Positions 21,617 through 31,050 of a stretch of 37,012 bases of DNA are shown one piece after another. The stretch covers positions 1-37,012 of IMG/VR virus record IMGVR_UViG_3300002225_000008; one strand, written 5' to 3'. The notes beneath the pieces are model-generated. The model was given only the letters and a program-made list of their open reading frames with translations, did not search any database and had not been told where the DNA came from. A program made the position numbers and the translations under genes. Source of the stretch: a virus. The first letter of the stretch is position 1. Each line of letters opens with the position of its first letter.

Positions 21617-21867
21617 CGGTAAAACAAGAAGAGGAGGCCTTGCTTAAAATGATGGGTAAGAGCCTCCCGCCCGCTCCAGAGTTCCCGCAGTCTATGATGT
21701 ACATCTACAATCTGTTCATTTCGGTTAAAAACTCAACTCGTGATACAATAACGGCACAAAGTATCCTTAACTATTGCCAATTGTTTAGAACATCTATTAA
21801 CGCGTTTGAGGCCGATGCGATAATGGAGCTAGATAACGCATATCAAAAAGAGGTCTTAAATGGCTAA
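21553..21867 (+). CDS. T extension of the chaperone, made by -1 frameshift (GT)
   Basis: Open -1 frame after the slippery heptamer A_AAA_AAA (21547-21553). The joined reading continues as LIEAVQYRFQREKQG... and includes ALLKMMGKSLPPAPEFPQSMMYIYNLFISV and FEADAIMELDNAYQKEVLNG, giving a GT fusion of about 236 residues. The downstream frame overlaps the tape-measure start by 8 nt. An internal ATG at 21640 exists but without a good ribosome site, so frameshifting is the likely expression route. Confidence 0.75.
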   Translation, partial: KLIEAVQYRFQREKQGRTKNVTVKQEEEALLKMMGKSLPPAPEFPQSMMYIYNLFISVKNSTRDTITAQSILNYCQLFRTSINAFEADAIMELDNAYQKEVLNG

Positions 21868-23941
21868 CGATGCAAACCTAGTTATCAACGTCACTGACAA
21901 AGGGACGATAAAAAAGTCAGAGAAAGACCTCAAAGGGCTAACCAAAGAAGGCAAGAAGGCAGAAACACAGTTTAAATCGTTTGGCAAGAATGCTGCGGCT
22001 GCCGTTGCGGCAATCGACGGACCTCTTGGCGGCGTATCTTCACGAGTATCATCTCTAACAACTGTTTTATCATCTGGAACAGCTGCTATTACTGCGACTG
22101 CTTTAGCGGTTACAGGTTTAACGGCATCGCTATTTAAAGGTGCAATCGCTTTAGATGAGTATGAAGTTGGATTGAGGCGTACTGAGCAGATCCTGAAAAA
22201 TACAGGCTTTGCTGCTGGACTTACTGCGGAACAGCTAAGAGAGCAAGCTGACGCGCTTGGCAGGGCTACGCTATCTAACACTCAAGAGATTCAGGCTGCA
22301 CAAGCTCAATTAGCAACGTTTAACCGTGTTGCTGGAGAAACTTTCACGAGAACAATTGAGTTATCTCAAGACTTGGCAGAGTCTGGGTTTGGATCCGTTA
22401 CATCTGCGGCTGTCGGCTTGGGTAAGGCGTTACAAGACCCGATTAACGGAATGGTATTGCTTACCAAGCAGGGATCGCTTACCAAGGATGAGCAGAAAGA
22501 AATTGCTAAAGCGTTTGAAGAGACAAATGACTTAGCTGCTGCTCAGGGTGCAATTCTTGACGCTATCGCAAATCAAGTTGGTGGAGCAGGTGTCGCTGTT
22601 GCTGTTGATACTCTTGCTGGTAGCTGGGATACGTTTGCCGATGCGCTAGAAAAGTTTAACGCTGCTGGTGCTGAATCTACAGGCGTTGGTAACGGTATCA
22701 GATTCTTGCTAGATACTATGTCTGTCGGTCTTGATAACCTAACTGAATCGCTTGATAGAAACTCTGAGGCTGGATTTACTGCGCTAGTTAAAAGGCGTGA
22801 AGAGCTAAAGGATCAGCTTGCACTATCTAAGGAATCTATAGCTCAGGGCATACTATTCCCAGTAGCAAACGTGCAAAGGGAGCTTGATAAAGCCAACGCG
22901 GCAATTAAGGAGGTTCAAGACGCGCAGATAGCAAGAATAAAACGTGAGAACGATGCGCAACAGAAGTCATCCGCCTTGCAATCGTCATTAGAAGAAAAGC
23001 AGGCTGCTGCAAAAAAAGCAATTGACGACCAAATAATTGAGAGAGAGGCTAAAAAAACCCAGTCAAAGATTGATCAACTAACAAGTCTAAACTTAACTGA
23101 GCTTGAGTTAATCAACAAGCAGGAGCAAGACAGGTTAGCGATCATAGCGTCATTCAGAGAGCAGGAGGGGATACTTCAATCAGACCTTGACGCAGCAGAG
23201 GCAGAGATTGAGACAAACGCAACCGTTCGCCGTAGAGAGCTTAGAGCTGCAGAACTTGAGGAGATAATTGCCTCCGAGGAAGAAAAGAAAGCGATACAGC
23301 AAAAGGTTTTAGATGACCAAGTAGCAGCTGAAGAGGAGGCTAACAAAAAGAAGAAGCAGCAAGAAAAGGATTATTTTGATAGCTCGGTATCATTAATCTC
23401 TGCTCTAGGTGGTGCTCAGTCTAAAGCGGCTAAGGCTGCATTACTTACTTCACAACTTTACGCTCAGAAAGAGTTGATCATAAACAATGCCGAAGCGCTT
23501 GGTGAGGCGTGGGCTTCGGGGCCATTCCCTCAAAACTTACCGGCAGTCGGTGCAGCTACCGCAGCATTCTTGCCACTTTTCGCAACAGTCGCAAGCGCTC
23601 GCGCTCAAGGCGGCGGGTTAGCGGCTGGCCAAGTAACACAAATAAACGAAAGAGAAGCTGAGCTATTCGCGCCCAACTCTAACGGTCACGTTTTCACGCA
23701 AAAATCAATGCAAAACATGATGAATAACGCAGCAATGGGTAATGGTGGTGGCGCAGTAAACAACTTTTACTTTCAGGGATATAATGACGCTAACGTTTCA
23801 GAAGTTGCTAACGAGTCTGGTGGGGTTGACGTTTACATCACAAGAGAAGAGGCTAACGATTTGATTGTTGGTCAAATGACTAACCCATCAAGTGAAGGTT
23901 TCCGTGGTATGCAGTCAGTAAGTAATTTAGGGAGAACATAA
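21860..23941 (+). CDS. Tape measure protein
   Basis: 693 residues, the second-longest gene. Long helical, Ala/Gln/Glu-rich sequence. Hydrophobic stretch TTVLSSGTAAITATALAVTGLTASLFKGAIAL near 67-98, followed by the tail-length family block KNTGFAAGLTAEQLREQADALGRAT. Coiled coils are about 360-510. The C-terminal segment is LISALGGAQSKAAKAALLTSQLYAQKELIINNAEALGEAW. It sets the tail length and is ejected with DNA. Its length implies a rather short siphovirus tail. Confidence 0.9.
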   Translation: MANDANLVINVTDKGTIKKSEKDLKGLTKEGKKAETQFKSFGKNAAAAVAAIDGPLGGVSSRVSSLTTVLSSGTAAITATALAVTGLTASLFKGAIALDEYEVGLRRTEQILKNTGFAAGLTAEQLREQADALGRATLSNTQEIQAAQAQLATFNRVAGETFTRTIELSQDLAESGFGSVTSAAVGLGKALQDPINGMVLLTKQGSLTKDEQKEIAKAFEETNDLAAAQGAILDAIANQVGGAGVAVAVDTLAGSWDTFADALEKFNAAGAESTGVGNGIRFLLDTMSVGLDNLTESLDRNSEAGFTALVKRREELKDQLALSKESIAQGILFPVANVQRELDKANAAIKEVQDAQIARIKRENDAQQKSSALQSSLEEKQAAAKKAIDDQIIEREAKKTQSKIDQLTSLNLTELELINKQEQDRLAIIASFREQEGILQSDLDAAEAEIETNATVRRRELRAAELEEIIASEEEKKAIQQKVLDDQVAAEEEANKKKKQQEKDYFDSSVSLISALGGAQSKAAKAALLTSQLYAQKELIINNAEALGEAWASGPFPQNLPAVGAATAAFLPLFATVASARAQGGGLAAGQVTQINEREAELFAPNSNGHVFTQKSMQNMMNNAAMGNGGGAVNNFYFQGYNDANVSEVANESGGVDVYITREEANDLIVGQMTNPSSEGFRGMQSVSNLGRT

Positions 23942-24432
23942 TGGCTATTATTGGTGATGCAACTGATTTAAATACATTTGCATATGGCGGCGCTAATTTG
24001 CTGCCTGATAGAGACTCATACCAGCTAGCAACGCCTAACGGGGTTGTTACAAGCAATATCGCTGGGGGACTAACAAAACTAGGCCTTCAATACTTTAACT
24101 CACCAGCCAATTTAACAGTTACTTACTTCATGGAGTCGGTAGCAAAGATTAACTATGTCAAGGCTTTCTTGCGTCAAAACAATGGCGAGAAGTTCATTGC
24201 ATCACTTGCAGTTGATTACGGCACCGTCGAGGAGTACGTAGTTCAATATCTAGGTACGCCGCAAATATCAGAAACAGGATTCAATGGCACTCTAAGATTG
24301 TCACTTGAGGTTCAACCAAGCTTTGACGCTTGCATGGATCAATTCTCTGTAGACTTTGCGTGTATGGGTAACGATATTTGCGAGATATTTAATCTAGTTG
24401 ATGAAGGGATTAAGGCTAAACCAAATGGCTAA
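23941..24432 (+). CDS. Minor tail protein
   Basis: 163 residues overlapping the tape-measure stop by one base (TAATG). Beta-rich with LTVTYFMESVAKINYVKAFLRQNNGEKFIASLAVDYGTVEEYVVQYLGTPQISETGFNGTLRLSLEVQP, the usual layout of tail tip-proximal proteins (distal tail or gpM-like position). The Cys-rich end (ACMDQFSVDFACMGNDICEIF) is notable. Assignment rests mainly on gene order. Confidence 0.65.
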   Translation: MAIIGDATDLNTFAYGGANLLPDRDSYQLATPNGVVTSNIAGGLTKLGLQYFNSPANLTVTYFMESVAKINYVKAFLRQNNGEKFIASLAVDYGTVEEYVVQYLGTPQISETGFNGTLRLSLEVQPSFDACMDQFSVDFACMGNDICEIFNLVDEGIKAKPNG

Positions 24433-24943
24433 TGAAACTGCAGAGCTAACAGAGTTAATAGCATCGTTCACCACAGGAAAAGGTGAGGTTGAGATAGTAA
24501 AACTCAATCATCAAGACTGGGCGGAGCCCTTATACCTAACAAGCAACCTATCTAGCGGGTTTGTGATAAATATTGATGGAGTTGATACACCTGTAATGTA
24601 TGCACCCATGACGGTTGGCGGTGAAAGCTCAGGCAAACTATTGCTTAACGACAGGGATTTAACTGTGCAAGGCATTAATGACCTAGTGGCAAACTATGAA
24701 GATCAAATACCACTTGAATCTGAAGTTAAGCCTACAATGGAAGTTAGCACCTATATTGCTAGTCGTGATTTAACGCTATCCACAATATCTAAAGGGCCGC
24801 TTAAATACTTCGCTAACCTTATCTCATACAATCAAACAAACAATGCCGCCACAGTAGCTTGTTCAACAACCCGAACAAATGACGGGCAGACTGGAACAAG
24901 CCAAACTATTACCAGGTTCCCAACATTGTCGGGGTTCAAGTGA
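24425..24943 (+). CDS. Minor tail protein, DUF1833-like
   Basis: 172 residues from the ATG at 24425. Segments DWAEPLYLTSNLSSGFVINIDGVDTPVMYAPMTV and LLLNDRDLTVQGINDLVANYEDQIPLES...PTMEVSTYIASRDLTLSTISKGPLKY resemble the DUF1833 family, found next to NlpC-like tail genes. Overlaps neighbours on both sides. Likely part of the tail tip (lambda gpL position). Confidence 0.65.
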   Translation: MANETAELTELIASFTTGKGEVEIVKLNHQDWAEPLYLTSNLSSGFVINIDGVDTPVMYAPMTVGGESSGKLLLNDRDLTVQGINDLVANYEDQIPLESEVKPTMEVSTYIASRDLTLSTISKGPLKYFANLISYNQTNNAATVACSTTRTNDGQTGTSQTITRFPTLSGFK

Positions 24944-25287
24944 TTACCTATGAAAAGCATTCTTACAACTGCAGTCAATACGCTATCGAGCGCGTTAACC
25001 AGTTAAGAAATCTAGGCATAAAATTCACTACTGGTTCAGAGTGGCAGGTGTCATTCATTAGGCTTCTAAGGTCTGACTTCACCGAAATATTTAAACCTGT
25101 TGACGGGTGTATGGTTGTAATGAGTCAAAAAACTGGCGGCTTACATCTTGGCGTTTATGAGAACTATGGTGTAACACATAACTACAAGCCTAACTCTGGC
25201 GCGGGTAGTGTTATAATAAGCGATATCGGAACAATAAACGCAGAATATAAAAGGGTTAGGTTTTATGATCACAATAAAGCTATTTAG
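24940..25287 (+). CDS. NlpC/P60-like tail assembly protein
   Basis: 115 residues, GTG start at 24940 overlapping the previous stop. YNCSQYAIERVNQLRNLGIKF presents a Cys at a helix start and GGLHLGVYENYGVTHNY presents His, the order expected of a small NlpC/P60-like Cys-His hydrolase fold as in lambda gpK position. Such proteins may locally cut peptidoglycan during entry. The fold is short, so activity is uncertain. Confidence 0.62.
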   Translation: MITYEKHSYNCSQYAIERVNQLRNLGIKFTTGSEWQVSFIRLLRSDFTEIFKPVDGCMVVMSQKTGGLHLGVYENYGVTHNYKPNSGAGSVIISDIGTINAEYKRVRFYDHNKAI

Positions 25288-28030
25288 AGATATCGATGAT
25301 TACGAGACAGTTAAAGCTGAATCCGCTCATGATTTTATGCGCGACAATATAGAGCTGTTTCATAATGGATTTAGGCTTTATAAGGAGCAAGCTTCAGAAT
25401 CATCAGATATAACTGAAGACGTACAAGCGCTTATCGATGCTAAGATGTCTAACTGTGATCTAATATGCCTTAACCCAGCTAAAGGCCCAGAAACTTGGAT
25501 CCCTTTGATTATTTCTGCACTGGTATCTGTTGCTGTTGTATTATTAAGCCCAACACCAAAAGCCCCTGATAACTCAGAAAGAAGCCAGTCAAGCACAACT
25601 AATTCATTAGGCGGCCGTGACAACTCAATAAACCTTAACGCGCGTAACGCTGATATTTGGGGAAAGGTGGGCAAAGCCTCTCCTGATTTACTGCAGGTTC
25701 CACACTTTAGATTCGAGAATAACGTTGAGACCGAGCATTTTGCGCTAAACCTTGGCGATGGCAAACTACTTCAAGAAAACGTTGCAGACGGTGACACGCC
25801 ATTTAAATTCTTAATAGACTCAAAATATAACTCTTGGTGGCCATTCAAACACCCAAATAACGGAGACTCTCCAGACCTAGTTATAGGCGGCTTAATAGAC
25901 AGAGATTTAAACAATGTATTCCAATCTAAGGAGCTTAACCCTGCTGAACTGTTACCACCAAATGATCTAGATACAGATTTAGTCGTATGGTCGCTTACTG
26001 GGACTGGATCCGTAGGCTCTCTAGTTGCTCAAAGTGCGCCAAGTGGGTTTGATTTAACTGATTACTTCACTGCTGGCGACATCTTAACTATGGACGAAAT
26101 GAACTACTTCGAGCCAGACGGGACGGTAACGCTTTACGGCGATGGCGGCGGAGGCGGAACGATAAGTAAAGACTTTGACGCGCTAAAAGATCCTATTGAT
26201 ATCGGAGACAGCAAGTCAATTCAATACTTGGTAACAGCAGTTACACCAACAGAGATAACCGTTGATATACCAGCATCCGCGCCTGCTAATGTATTAGCGT
26301 CTTGGGCGTTAATGTCTGGCTACGTGGTACCAACAATCGCATACAGAGCTATAGGGTTTGTTGCGGTTAACTTCTATACATTTGATGACGATGTAACGGT
26401 TGGTACATGGTACGGGGATGTAGGTTTAACTGAAAATGTTACAGTTAGCACAAACTTTTACTCTCCAGTTGTTGGGTTTCCTTTCGATGGAACAATAGGC
26501 CCGTTCACAGTACCTACAGATGTGGATTCAATCACGGTTAACTTTGTATCGTCGAGTGGATTTTACAAACTTGATAGGAATAATGAAATATACATCGAGG
26601 CGGGCGTAAGGGTTGTTGTTGAAGAGACTGATTCTGATGGTTTGCCTTTAGGGCCATCAATCACAACAAATATTACTTATACAACAAACTCAAATAAAAC
26701 AACTGCTCAAGCTGCGCAAACATTAGATATAGATAACCCGTATGATTACGCAAAAATATCATGTGTTAGGACTACAGCAAGAGACAAAAGCGACAACATT
26801 TCAAACGTTGACCAAATTGTATGGCGTGATCTCTACTTTATAAATAATGTAGGGCCAACCGCTCCAGATAACTCATCAATTGCTCAAGTTGCAGTGCAAA
26901 GCAATACCGCATCGCAAGGCGTTAAAGCTAGGCAAGTAAATATGGACTTAACCAGATACATAACCCCATATATTGGTAATGGTCAGTTTGGCGCTGAAGT
27001 TCCCGCGTCAACAGTTGCAGAGGTGTCTATTGCGCTTGCTTTAGACCCGCTTAACGGCAGGCTAACACTAGATGATATTGATGCTGATTTATTGTTATCT
27101 GTTCAGGAACAGTTAAAGGCGTATTACGGCAACGATCAATACATTGAAGTTGGTTATAACCTAGACTCAACAACTTTAAGATTTCAGGATTCGTTTAATC
27201 TTTTATGGAACGCTGTCAACTGTAAGGCATACGCTCAGGACGCCGTATACAAGGTTTATCCAGATATTGAGCGCACAGTATCATCTAAGCAATTTACGCA
27301 CCGCAATAAGATTGTAGGAAGCGATAAGCGCGATAGAAGGTTCTCAGCTAAAGATAATAACGATGGTGTAGAGCTTACATATAGAGATAACAACACCGGC
27401 ACCTTTGAAACCGTGATACTTCACGTTAACGGTATCGATTCAACTAATAGGCTTAAAATTGAGCTATCAGGAGCTGTGAATAACATTCAGGCGACTACAA
27501 GAGCATATAGAGAGCTTAACTACATTAAGTATTCAAGGGTTAATATGTCCTTTGATGCTGACGGAATCGGAAGGCTAACAGTGCCAGGTGAGCGAGTTGA
27601 TAATGTAGACGGAACCAGAATAAGTAAACGTGAAAATAACACCAATTACTATAATATCTATGATGGCATGGTGCAGGATATAAACGGGTTTACCGCTTTA
27701 CTATCTCAACCGGTGGTTTTCACTTCTGGAGAAACCCACTCAATAAGATTTACGGATAAATACGGCAACCTTTTAGAGGCAATTAGCTGCACCGCTGGAG
27801 CGACTCCTTACCACGTTGTTTTATCTGAGCTTCCAAGCGATCCTATTTACGTCGGATACAAGCGAGAAAAGACAACTTTTACATTCGCTAGCGATAACTC
27901 ACGAGAAGCTTTGCCAATGCTGGTGTTAGATATTCAAGCTAAAAACAGTAGGGGATTACAGACAAGAACCCTTAGCGGTATCAACTATTCGCCCAAATAC
28001 TACGAAAATGATAAAATGTTTTCAAACTAA
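25265..28030 (+). CDS. Tail tip / host specificity protein (gpJ-like)
   Basis: 921 residues, the largest gene. The N-terminus (ITIKLFRDIDDYETVKAESAHDFM) looks like a gpI/ubiquitin-like start. A hydrophobic segment WIPLIISALVSVAVVLLSP near 80-98 and a NSLGGRDNSINLNARNADIWGKVGKASPDLL block are typical of tip attachment (TipJ-like) proteins. The middle has repeated beta domains. C-terminal segments KQFTHRNKIVGSDKRDRRF, YRELNYIKYSRVNMSF and LTVPGERVDNVDG are the conserved central tip-core type. It forms the baseplate-like tip that contacts the host. Confidence 0.8.
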   Translation: MITIKLFRDIDDYETVKAESAHDFMRDNIELFHNGFRLYKEQASESSDITEDVQALIDAKMSNCDLICLNPAKGPETWIPLIISALVSVAVVLLSPTPKAPDNSERSQSSTTNSLGGRDNSINLNARNADIWGKVGKASPDLLQVPHFRFENNVETEHFALNLGDGKLLQENVADGDTPFKFLIDSKYNSWWPFKHPNNGDSPDLVIGGLIDRDLNNVFQSKELNPAELLPPNDLDTDLVVWSLTGTGSVGSLVAQSAPSGFDLTDYFTAGDILTMDEMNYFEPDGTVTLYGDGGGGGTISKDFDALKDPIDIGDSKSIQYLVTAVTPTEITVDIPASAPANVLASWALMSGYVVPTIAYRAIGFVAVNFYTFDDDVTVGTWYGDVGLTENVTVSTNFYSPVVGFPFDGTIGPFTVPTDVDSITVNFVSSSGFYKLDRNNEIYIEAGVRVVVEETDSDGLPLGPSITTNITYTTNSNKTTAQAAQTLDIDNPYDYAKISCVRTTARDKSDNISNVDQIVWRDLYFINNVGPTAPDNSSIAQVAVQSNTASQGVKARQVNMDLTRYITPYIGNGQFGAEVPASTVAEVSIALALDPLNGRLTLDDIDADLLLSVQEQLKAYYGNDQYIEVGYNLDSTTLRFQDSFNLLWNAVNCKAYAQDAVYKVYPDIERTVSSKQFTHRNKIVGSDKRDRRFSAKDNNDGVELTYRDNNTGTFETVILHVNGIDSTNRLKIELSGAVNNIQATTRAYRELNYIKYSRVNMSFDADGIGRLTVPGERVDNVDGTRISKRENNTNYYNIYDGMVQDINGFTALLSQPVVFTSGETHSIRFTDKYGNLLEAISCTAGATPYHVVLSELPSDPIYVGYKREKTTFTFASDNSREALPMLVLDIQAKNSRGLQTRTLSGINYSPKYYENDKMFSN

Positions 28031-28048
28031 CTCAATAAGGTGATCAAT

Positions 28049-29716
28049 ATGGCTTGTGAAGGCTACCCAACAAAGGCAGACGCATTAAGGTTTAAAGAAA
28101 ACTCTGATTCTGAAACAGAGTTCATGGAGTCTGCAGCGGAAACGTTCCAGACACCAGAAGGGCAAACCAAATCAACTATTACAGGATTTGACTCTAGAGT
28201 AAGTCAAGCTGTTAGCAATGCTGGCGGCATTGATAATGGAGATTACGAAAGTAGCCCGCAGATAACTCAATACAATGAATACGTTGTTTTAGATAGAAGC
28301 GGGACGCCAACGCAATGGAAAGCAAAGCCATCAACGCCACTACCTTATCAGACTGATTTCACAACCTACCCAAGCCCAGCTTCAGATAGTAATCTGCAGT
28401 CTTATAACTCTAACTCTCTACAGGCGTTAAGCGGATTAACTGACCCTAGTGATTTAGATGGTGTTATGACTAGACGCTTTAATGATGAGACCGCAATGAT
28501 AGCTTTCACTGGCCACGCTGTAGGTAGAAAGTATTTTGTTAACAAGGTTGGACTTTATGAGGTGAAAACAATCTCTATACCGATGACTATAGCTAATTTT
28601 GAGCTTATAGAATCATCAGTAGCGATCGGGTCGGCAGTAAACAACACGACATCAGGGCTTAGCTCTTACACAGAGAATACATCGGGGTACAATAACACCG
28701 CTTATGGATTTAAGACGTTGCAATTTAACACTACAGGTTTTGACAACTTAGCTGTTGGCGTTCAATCTATGAGAGATAACACCTCAGGCAACAGAAACAC
28801 GGCTGTCGGTGTTGACGCTCTAGCTAAGAATACCGTTGGCGATCATAACTTAGCGCTAGGGCAAAATGCGCTTGGCTTCAACACCGATGGAACTTATAAC
28901 ACTGCACTTGGAATTGACGCATTGGAGTATGGTTTGCACAACAATTTCAACACCGCAATTGGTCAGTATGCTGGTTTGAATTTAGATAACTCCACTGGGA
29001 ATACAGTATGTGGCTATAACGTATTTCAGGCCGCAACATCTGGGAATAACAACTGTGCATACGGTAAAGACGCCCTTCGAGATCAGGATGGCCCAGACGC
29101 AAACACCGCCCTAGGGGCGGAAGCGGCCAGAGATAACACAACTGGGACAAATGTTACAGCAGTTGGTTTTAGAGCTGCAAGATCTAACACTACAGGGGCA
29201 AAAATTACAGCCATAGGTGATCAGGCGGCGTTTAAAAATATAGACGGCTCTAACAATTTAGCTGTGGGATTCACTGCCCTATATAACAACGTCTCAGGCG
29301 CATATAATACAGCTATTGGTGATAACTCCCTGTTCTCTGCGGTTGGTGGCAGTAATACAGCTATAGGCGGGTTTTCAGGTTACAACGTAACATCTGGAAC
29401 AGAAAATACATTTATCGGGTATCAGTCTGGGTTTACAGGCTCACAAAAGGTTGACGCAGTAAACACCACTGCAATCGGCAGAGGGGCGTTTACGACAGAG
29501 GATAACACCGTGCAACTCGGTAATTCCGCAGTTATTGGTATTGGTGTGGGGCAGAATAAAATATATTGGCTTCCAGCTATTCCAGTGACTGGGGCTTGGG
29601 CTAGAGGAAGCGTTGTTTACAACACCTCCGTTGTTGCTGGTGGGGTTTTCGGATGGATGTGCGTTACAGCTGGAACACCAGGTACATGGAAATCAATGGG
29701 CAATGTAGCGCCGTAA
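28049..29716 (+). CDS. Tail fiber with degenerate NTAIG-type repeats
   Basis: 555 residues from the ATG at 28049 (AAGGTG six bases upstream). The N-terminal 180 residues likely attach to the tip. Residues about 195-500 carry many copies of a repeat of the form NTAxGxxAL..NT.G..N.A.G (for example NTAVGVDALAKNTVGDHNLALG, split by variable residues), close to the YadA-head/Hep_Hag left-handed beta-roll repeats, which trimerise. The C-terminus WLPAIPVTGAWARGSVVYNTS resembles a receptor-side cap. No S74 self-cleaving chaperone is seen. Confidence 0.8.
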   Translation: MACEGYPTKADALRFKENSDSETEFMESAAETFQTPEGQTKSTITGFDSRVSQAVSNAGGIDNGDYESSPQITQYNEYVVLDRSGTPTQWKAKPSTPLPYQTDFTTYPSPASDSNLQSYNSNSLQALSGLTDPSDLDGVMTRRFNDETAMIAFTGHAVGRKYFVNKVGLYEVKTISIPMTIANFELIESSVAIGSAVNNTTSGLSSYTENTSGYNNTAYGFKTLQFNTTGFDNLAVGVQSMRDNTSGNRNTAVGVDALAKNTVGDHNLALGQNALGFNTDGTYNTALGIDALEYGLHNNFNTAIGQYAGLNLDNSTGNTVCGYNVFQAATSGNNNCAYGKDALRDQDGPDANTALGAEAARDNTTGTNVTAVGFRAARSNTTGAKITAIGDQAAFKNIDGSNNLAVGFTALYNNVSGAYNTAIGDNSLFSAVGGSNTAIGGFSGYNVTSGTENTFIGYQSGFTGSQKVDAVNTTAIGRGAFTTEDNTVQLGNSAVIGIGVGQNKIYWLPAIPVTGAWARGSVVYNTSVVAGGVFGWMCVTAGTPGTWKSMGNVAP

Positions 29717-29744
29717 TTTAAACAAATCTCGACGCTTATAATTT

Positions 29745-30125
29745 TCAATTCTTAAGCCCGTTTAAAATCTGAGTGGTAAAGTAAAACGCCAGGATGATAT
29801 TAAACGGGTTTGTTATATTCAAATCCATAAATGCGCTAACATCAGCAGCTAACACAGTGCCGGCGTTTAGCGTTGTATCATATGCAAACCTTCCGATAAT
29901 AGATGCTACCAACCAAGTTAGAATCAATACTATCCATACGAAGCATACGCACATAGCAATAAAGCGCCTTGCTGGTGACTGGTGCTTGGTCGCGTTCTGA
30001 TAGTCTAATACATACTGAGCTTTCTCTTTGGCAGTCCAATCAGTGCCGCTGATTTTCTCAACAATCTTTAGTGCGGTATCGCTTACACCTTGAAAGCCGA
30101 ATACCTTTTTTATTAAATCCCACAT
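29745..30125 (-). CDS. Holin (3-TM phage holin type)
   Basis: 126 residues. An amphipathic start (MWDLIKKVFGFQGVSDTALKIVEKISGTDWTAKEKAQYVLDY) is followed by SPARRFIAMCVCFVWIVLILTWLVASIIG, one long or two short spans, and a C-terminal span PFNIILAFYFTTQIL. This fits the family of 3-TM holins used in phage and gene-transfer-agent release. It abuts the amidase gene, so together they form the lysis pair: the holin opens the inner membrane. Confidence 0.78.
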   Translation of the reverse strand: MWDLIKKVFGFQGVSDTALKIVEKISGTDWTAKEKAQYVLDYQNATKHQSPARRFIAMCVCFVWIVLILTWLVASIIGRFAYDTTLNAGTVLAADVSAFMDLNITNPFNIILAFYFTTQILNGLKN

Positions 30126-30509
30126 CTAAACCTCCAGGAGCGGCCAATCGCCACCGTTATAAAACCAATGCTCAACATTAAAGTTAGGGCAAGTTTTGCC
30201 TTTGTCATATTGGTAATGCCCCCTTACGCTAGTTGCGTCGTGATTGATAAGTAACTTAAGCGCTTGCTGCTGGCAATTAGTGAACTTATCTTTGCCAGCT
30301 AAGCACACTCCGATCTTCTCATTGTGACCGAGGCAATGTGCACCAACCCAATACTCTGGGCGACCACACTCAATATGACCATCAACAGTGATAAAGTAGT
30401 GATACCCTATACCATCCCACCCGCGCTCTTTATGCCATCGATGAATGTCAGCTGCGGTGTCTTTTCTTCCGTTAGGCGCATCTGAACAGTGAATTATGTA
30501 CTCTGTCAT
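30126..30509 (-). CDS. Endolysin: N-acetylmuramoyl-L-alanine amidase (T7 lysozyme-like)
   Basis: 127 residues. Matches T7 lysozyme along its length: IIHCSDAP near 5-12 (zinc His), DIHRWHKERGWDGIGYHYFI, GHIECGRPEYWVGAHCLGHNEKIGVCLAG, and VRGHYQYDKGKTCPNFNVEHWF, with the second zinc His and the Cys ligand. It hydrolyses the amide bond between MurNAc and L-Ala in peptidoglycan. No signal peptide, so it depends on the holin. TAATG coupling with the upstream gene. Confidence 0.92.
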   Translation of the reverse strand: MTEYIIHCSDAPNGRKDTAADIHRWHKERGWDGIGYHYFITVDGHIECGRPEYWVGAHCLGHNEKIGVCLAGKDKFTNCQQQALKLLINHDATSVRGHYQYDKGKTCPNFNVEHWFYNGGDWPLLEV

Positions 30510-30682
30510 TATCTTAATTCCTCAAACTTGTTAGGTGTACCGCTATCAAACGCAGCAAGCCATAATAGTGACTTATTCTGATTACATGAGTAAGGATTGT
30601 CACACTTACACTTACCATCTTCACGCGCCCTGTATCCTTCATTCTTAATGCGTCTAATTGTAACAGCTGATAGTTGAGCCAT
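30509..30682 (-). CDS. Rmf/CrpP-like small protein
   Basis: 57 residues from the ATG at 30682 (GAGGTG upstream). The pattern IRRIKNEGYRAREDGK...NPYSCNQNKSLLWLAAFDSG resembles the ribosome modulation factor/CrpP fold: a basic helix ending in Gly, a Cys/Pro-Tyr turn, and a second helix with a Trp and a terminal Gly. Two extra Cys (CKCD) are present. Phages often carry such proteins; role unknown, ribosome or nucleic acid binding is possible. A second family member is at 33388-33558. Confidence 0.55.
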   Translation of the reverse strand: MAQLSAVTIRRIKNEGYRAREDGKCKCDNPYSCNQNKSLLWLAAFDSGTPNKFEELR

Positions 30683-30683
30683 T

Positions 30684-30926
30684 TTACACCTCATATCTGT
30701 ATGAAATATCGTAAACCGCTTTTTGTGAATTGTAGGCCATCTTTTCAGTCGACCGCTTACATTTACGCTTTAAACCTGGGAACTCTTTGTGATTAATGAT
30801 ACATCGCATAGTATATAGCAAGCTCTTCCTGTCAACCTTCAACTCTTGTGATAACACTTCAGCGTTAACCCATTCGCCATTACGAGCCTTAATAGCATCG
30901 TATAGTCTTTGTCGGTATTCCATCAT
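30684..30926 (-). CDS. Small winged-helix-like DNA-binding protein
   Basis: 80 residues. RQRLYDAIKARNGEWVNAEVLSQELKVDRKSLLYTMRCIINHKEFPGLKRKCKR reads as helix, helix, recognition helix and wing of a small winged HTH. The end (AYNSQKAVYDISYRYEV) is a beta hairpin. It starts inside the stop of the preceding membrane peptide (ATGA). Likely a regulator, target unknown. Confidence 0.6.
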   Translation of the reverse strand: MMEYRQRLYDAIKARNGEWVNAEVLSQELKVDRKSLLYTMRCIINHKEFPGLKRKCKRSTEKMAYNSQKAVYDISYRYEV

Positions 30927-31033
30927 AAAACCACCGTCTTAATGACTAAACCAATAACCAAAACCACTCCAGCCACAACCAGCAACACCAATGATGATTG
31001 ACCATTCTGCTCTTCTTCGTTATCTAATCGCAT
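30923..31033 (-). CDS. 36-residue single-span membrane peptide
   Basis: MRLDNEEEQNGQSSLVLLVV... An acidic N-terminal stretch is followed by one hydrophobic span (SLVLLVVAGVVLVIGLVI). AAGGAG and GAGAG lie upstream of the ATG at 31033. The stop overlaps the next ATG as ATGA. It may be a lysis or membrane modulator; no family recognised. Confidence 0.55.
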   Translation of the reverse strand: MRLDNEEEQNGQSSLVLLVVAGVVLVIGLVIKTVVL

Positions 31034-31050
31034 CACTCTCTCCTTAATTT

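Noticed and set aside
29717-29744. Bidirectional terminator between convergent fiber and holin genes
   Set aside because: The short AT-rich gap shows no convincing stem with T-run on either strand.
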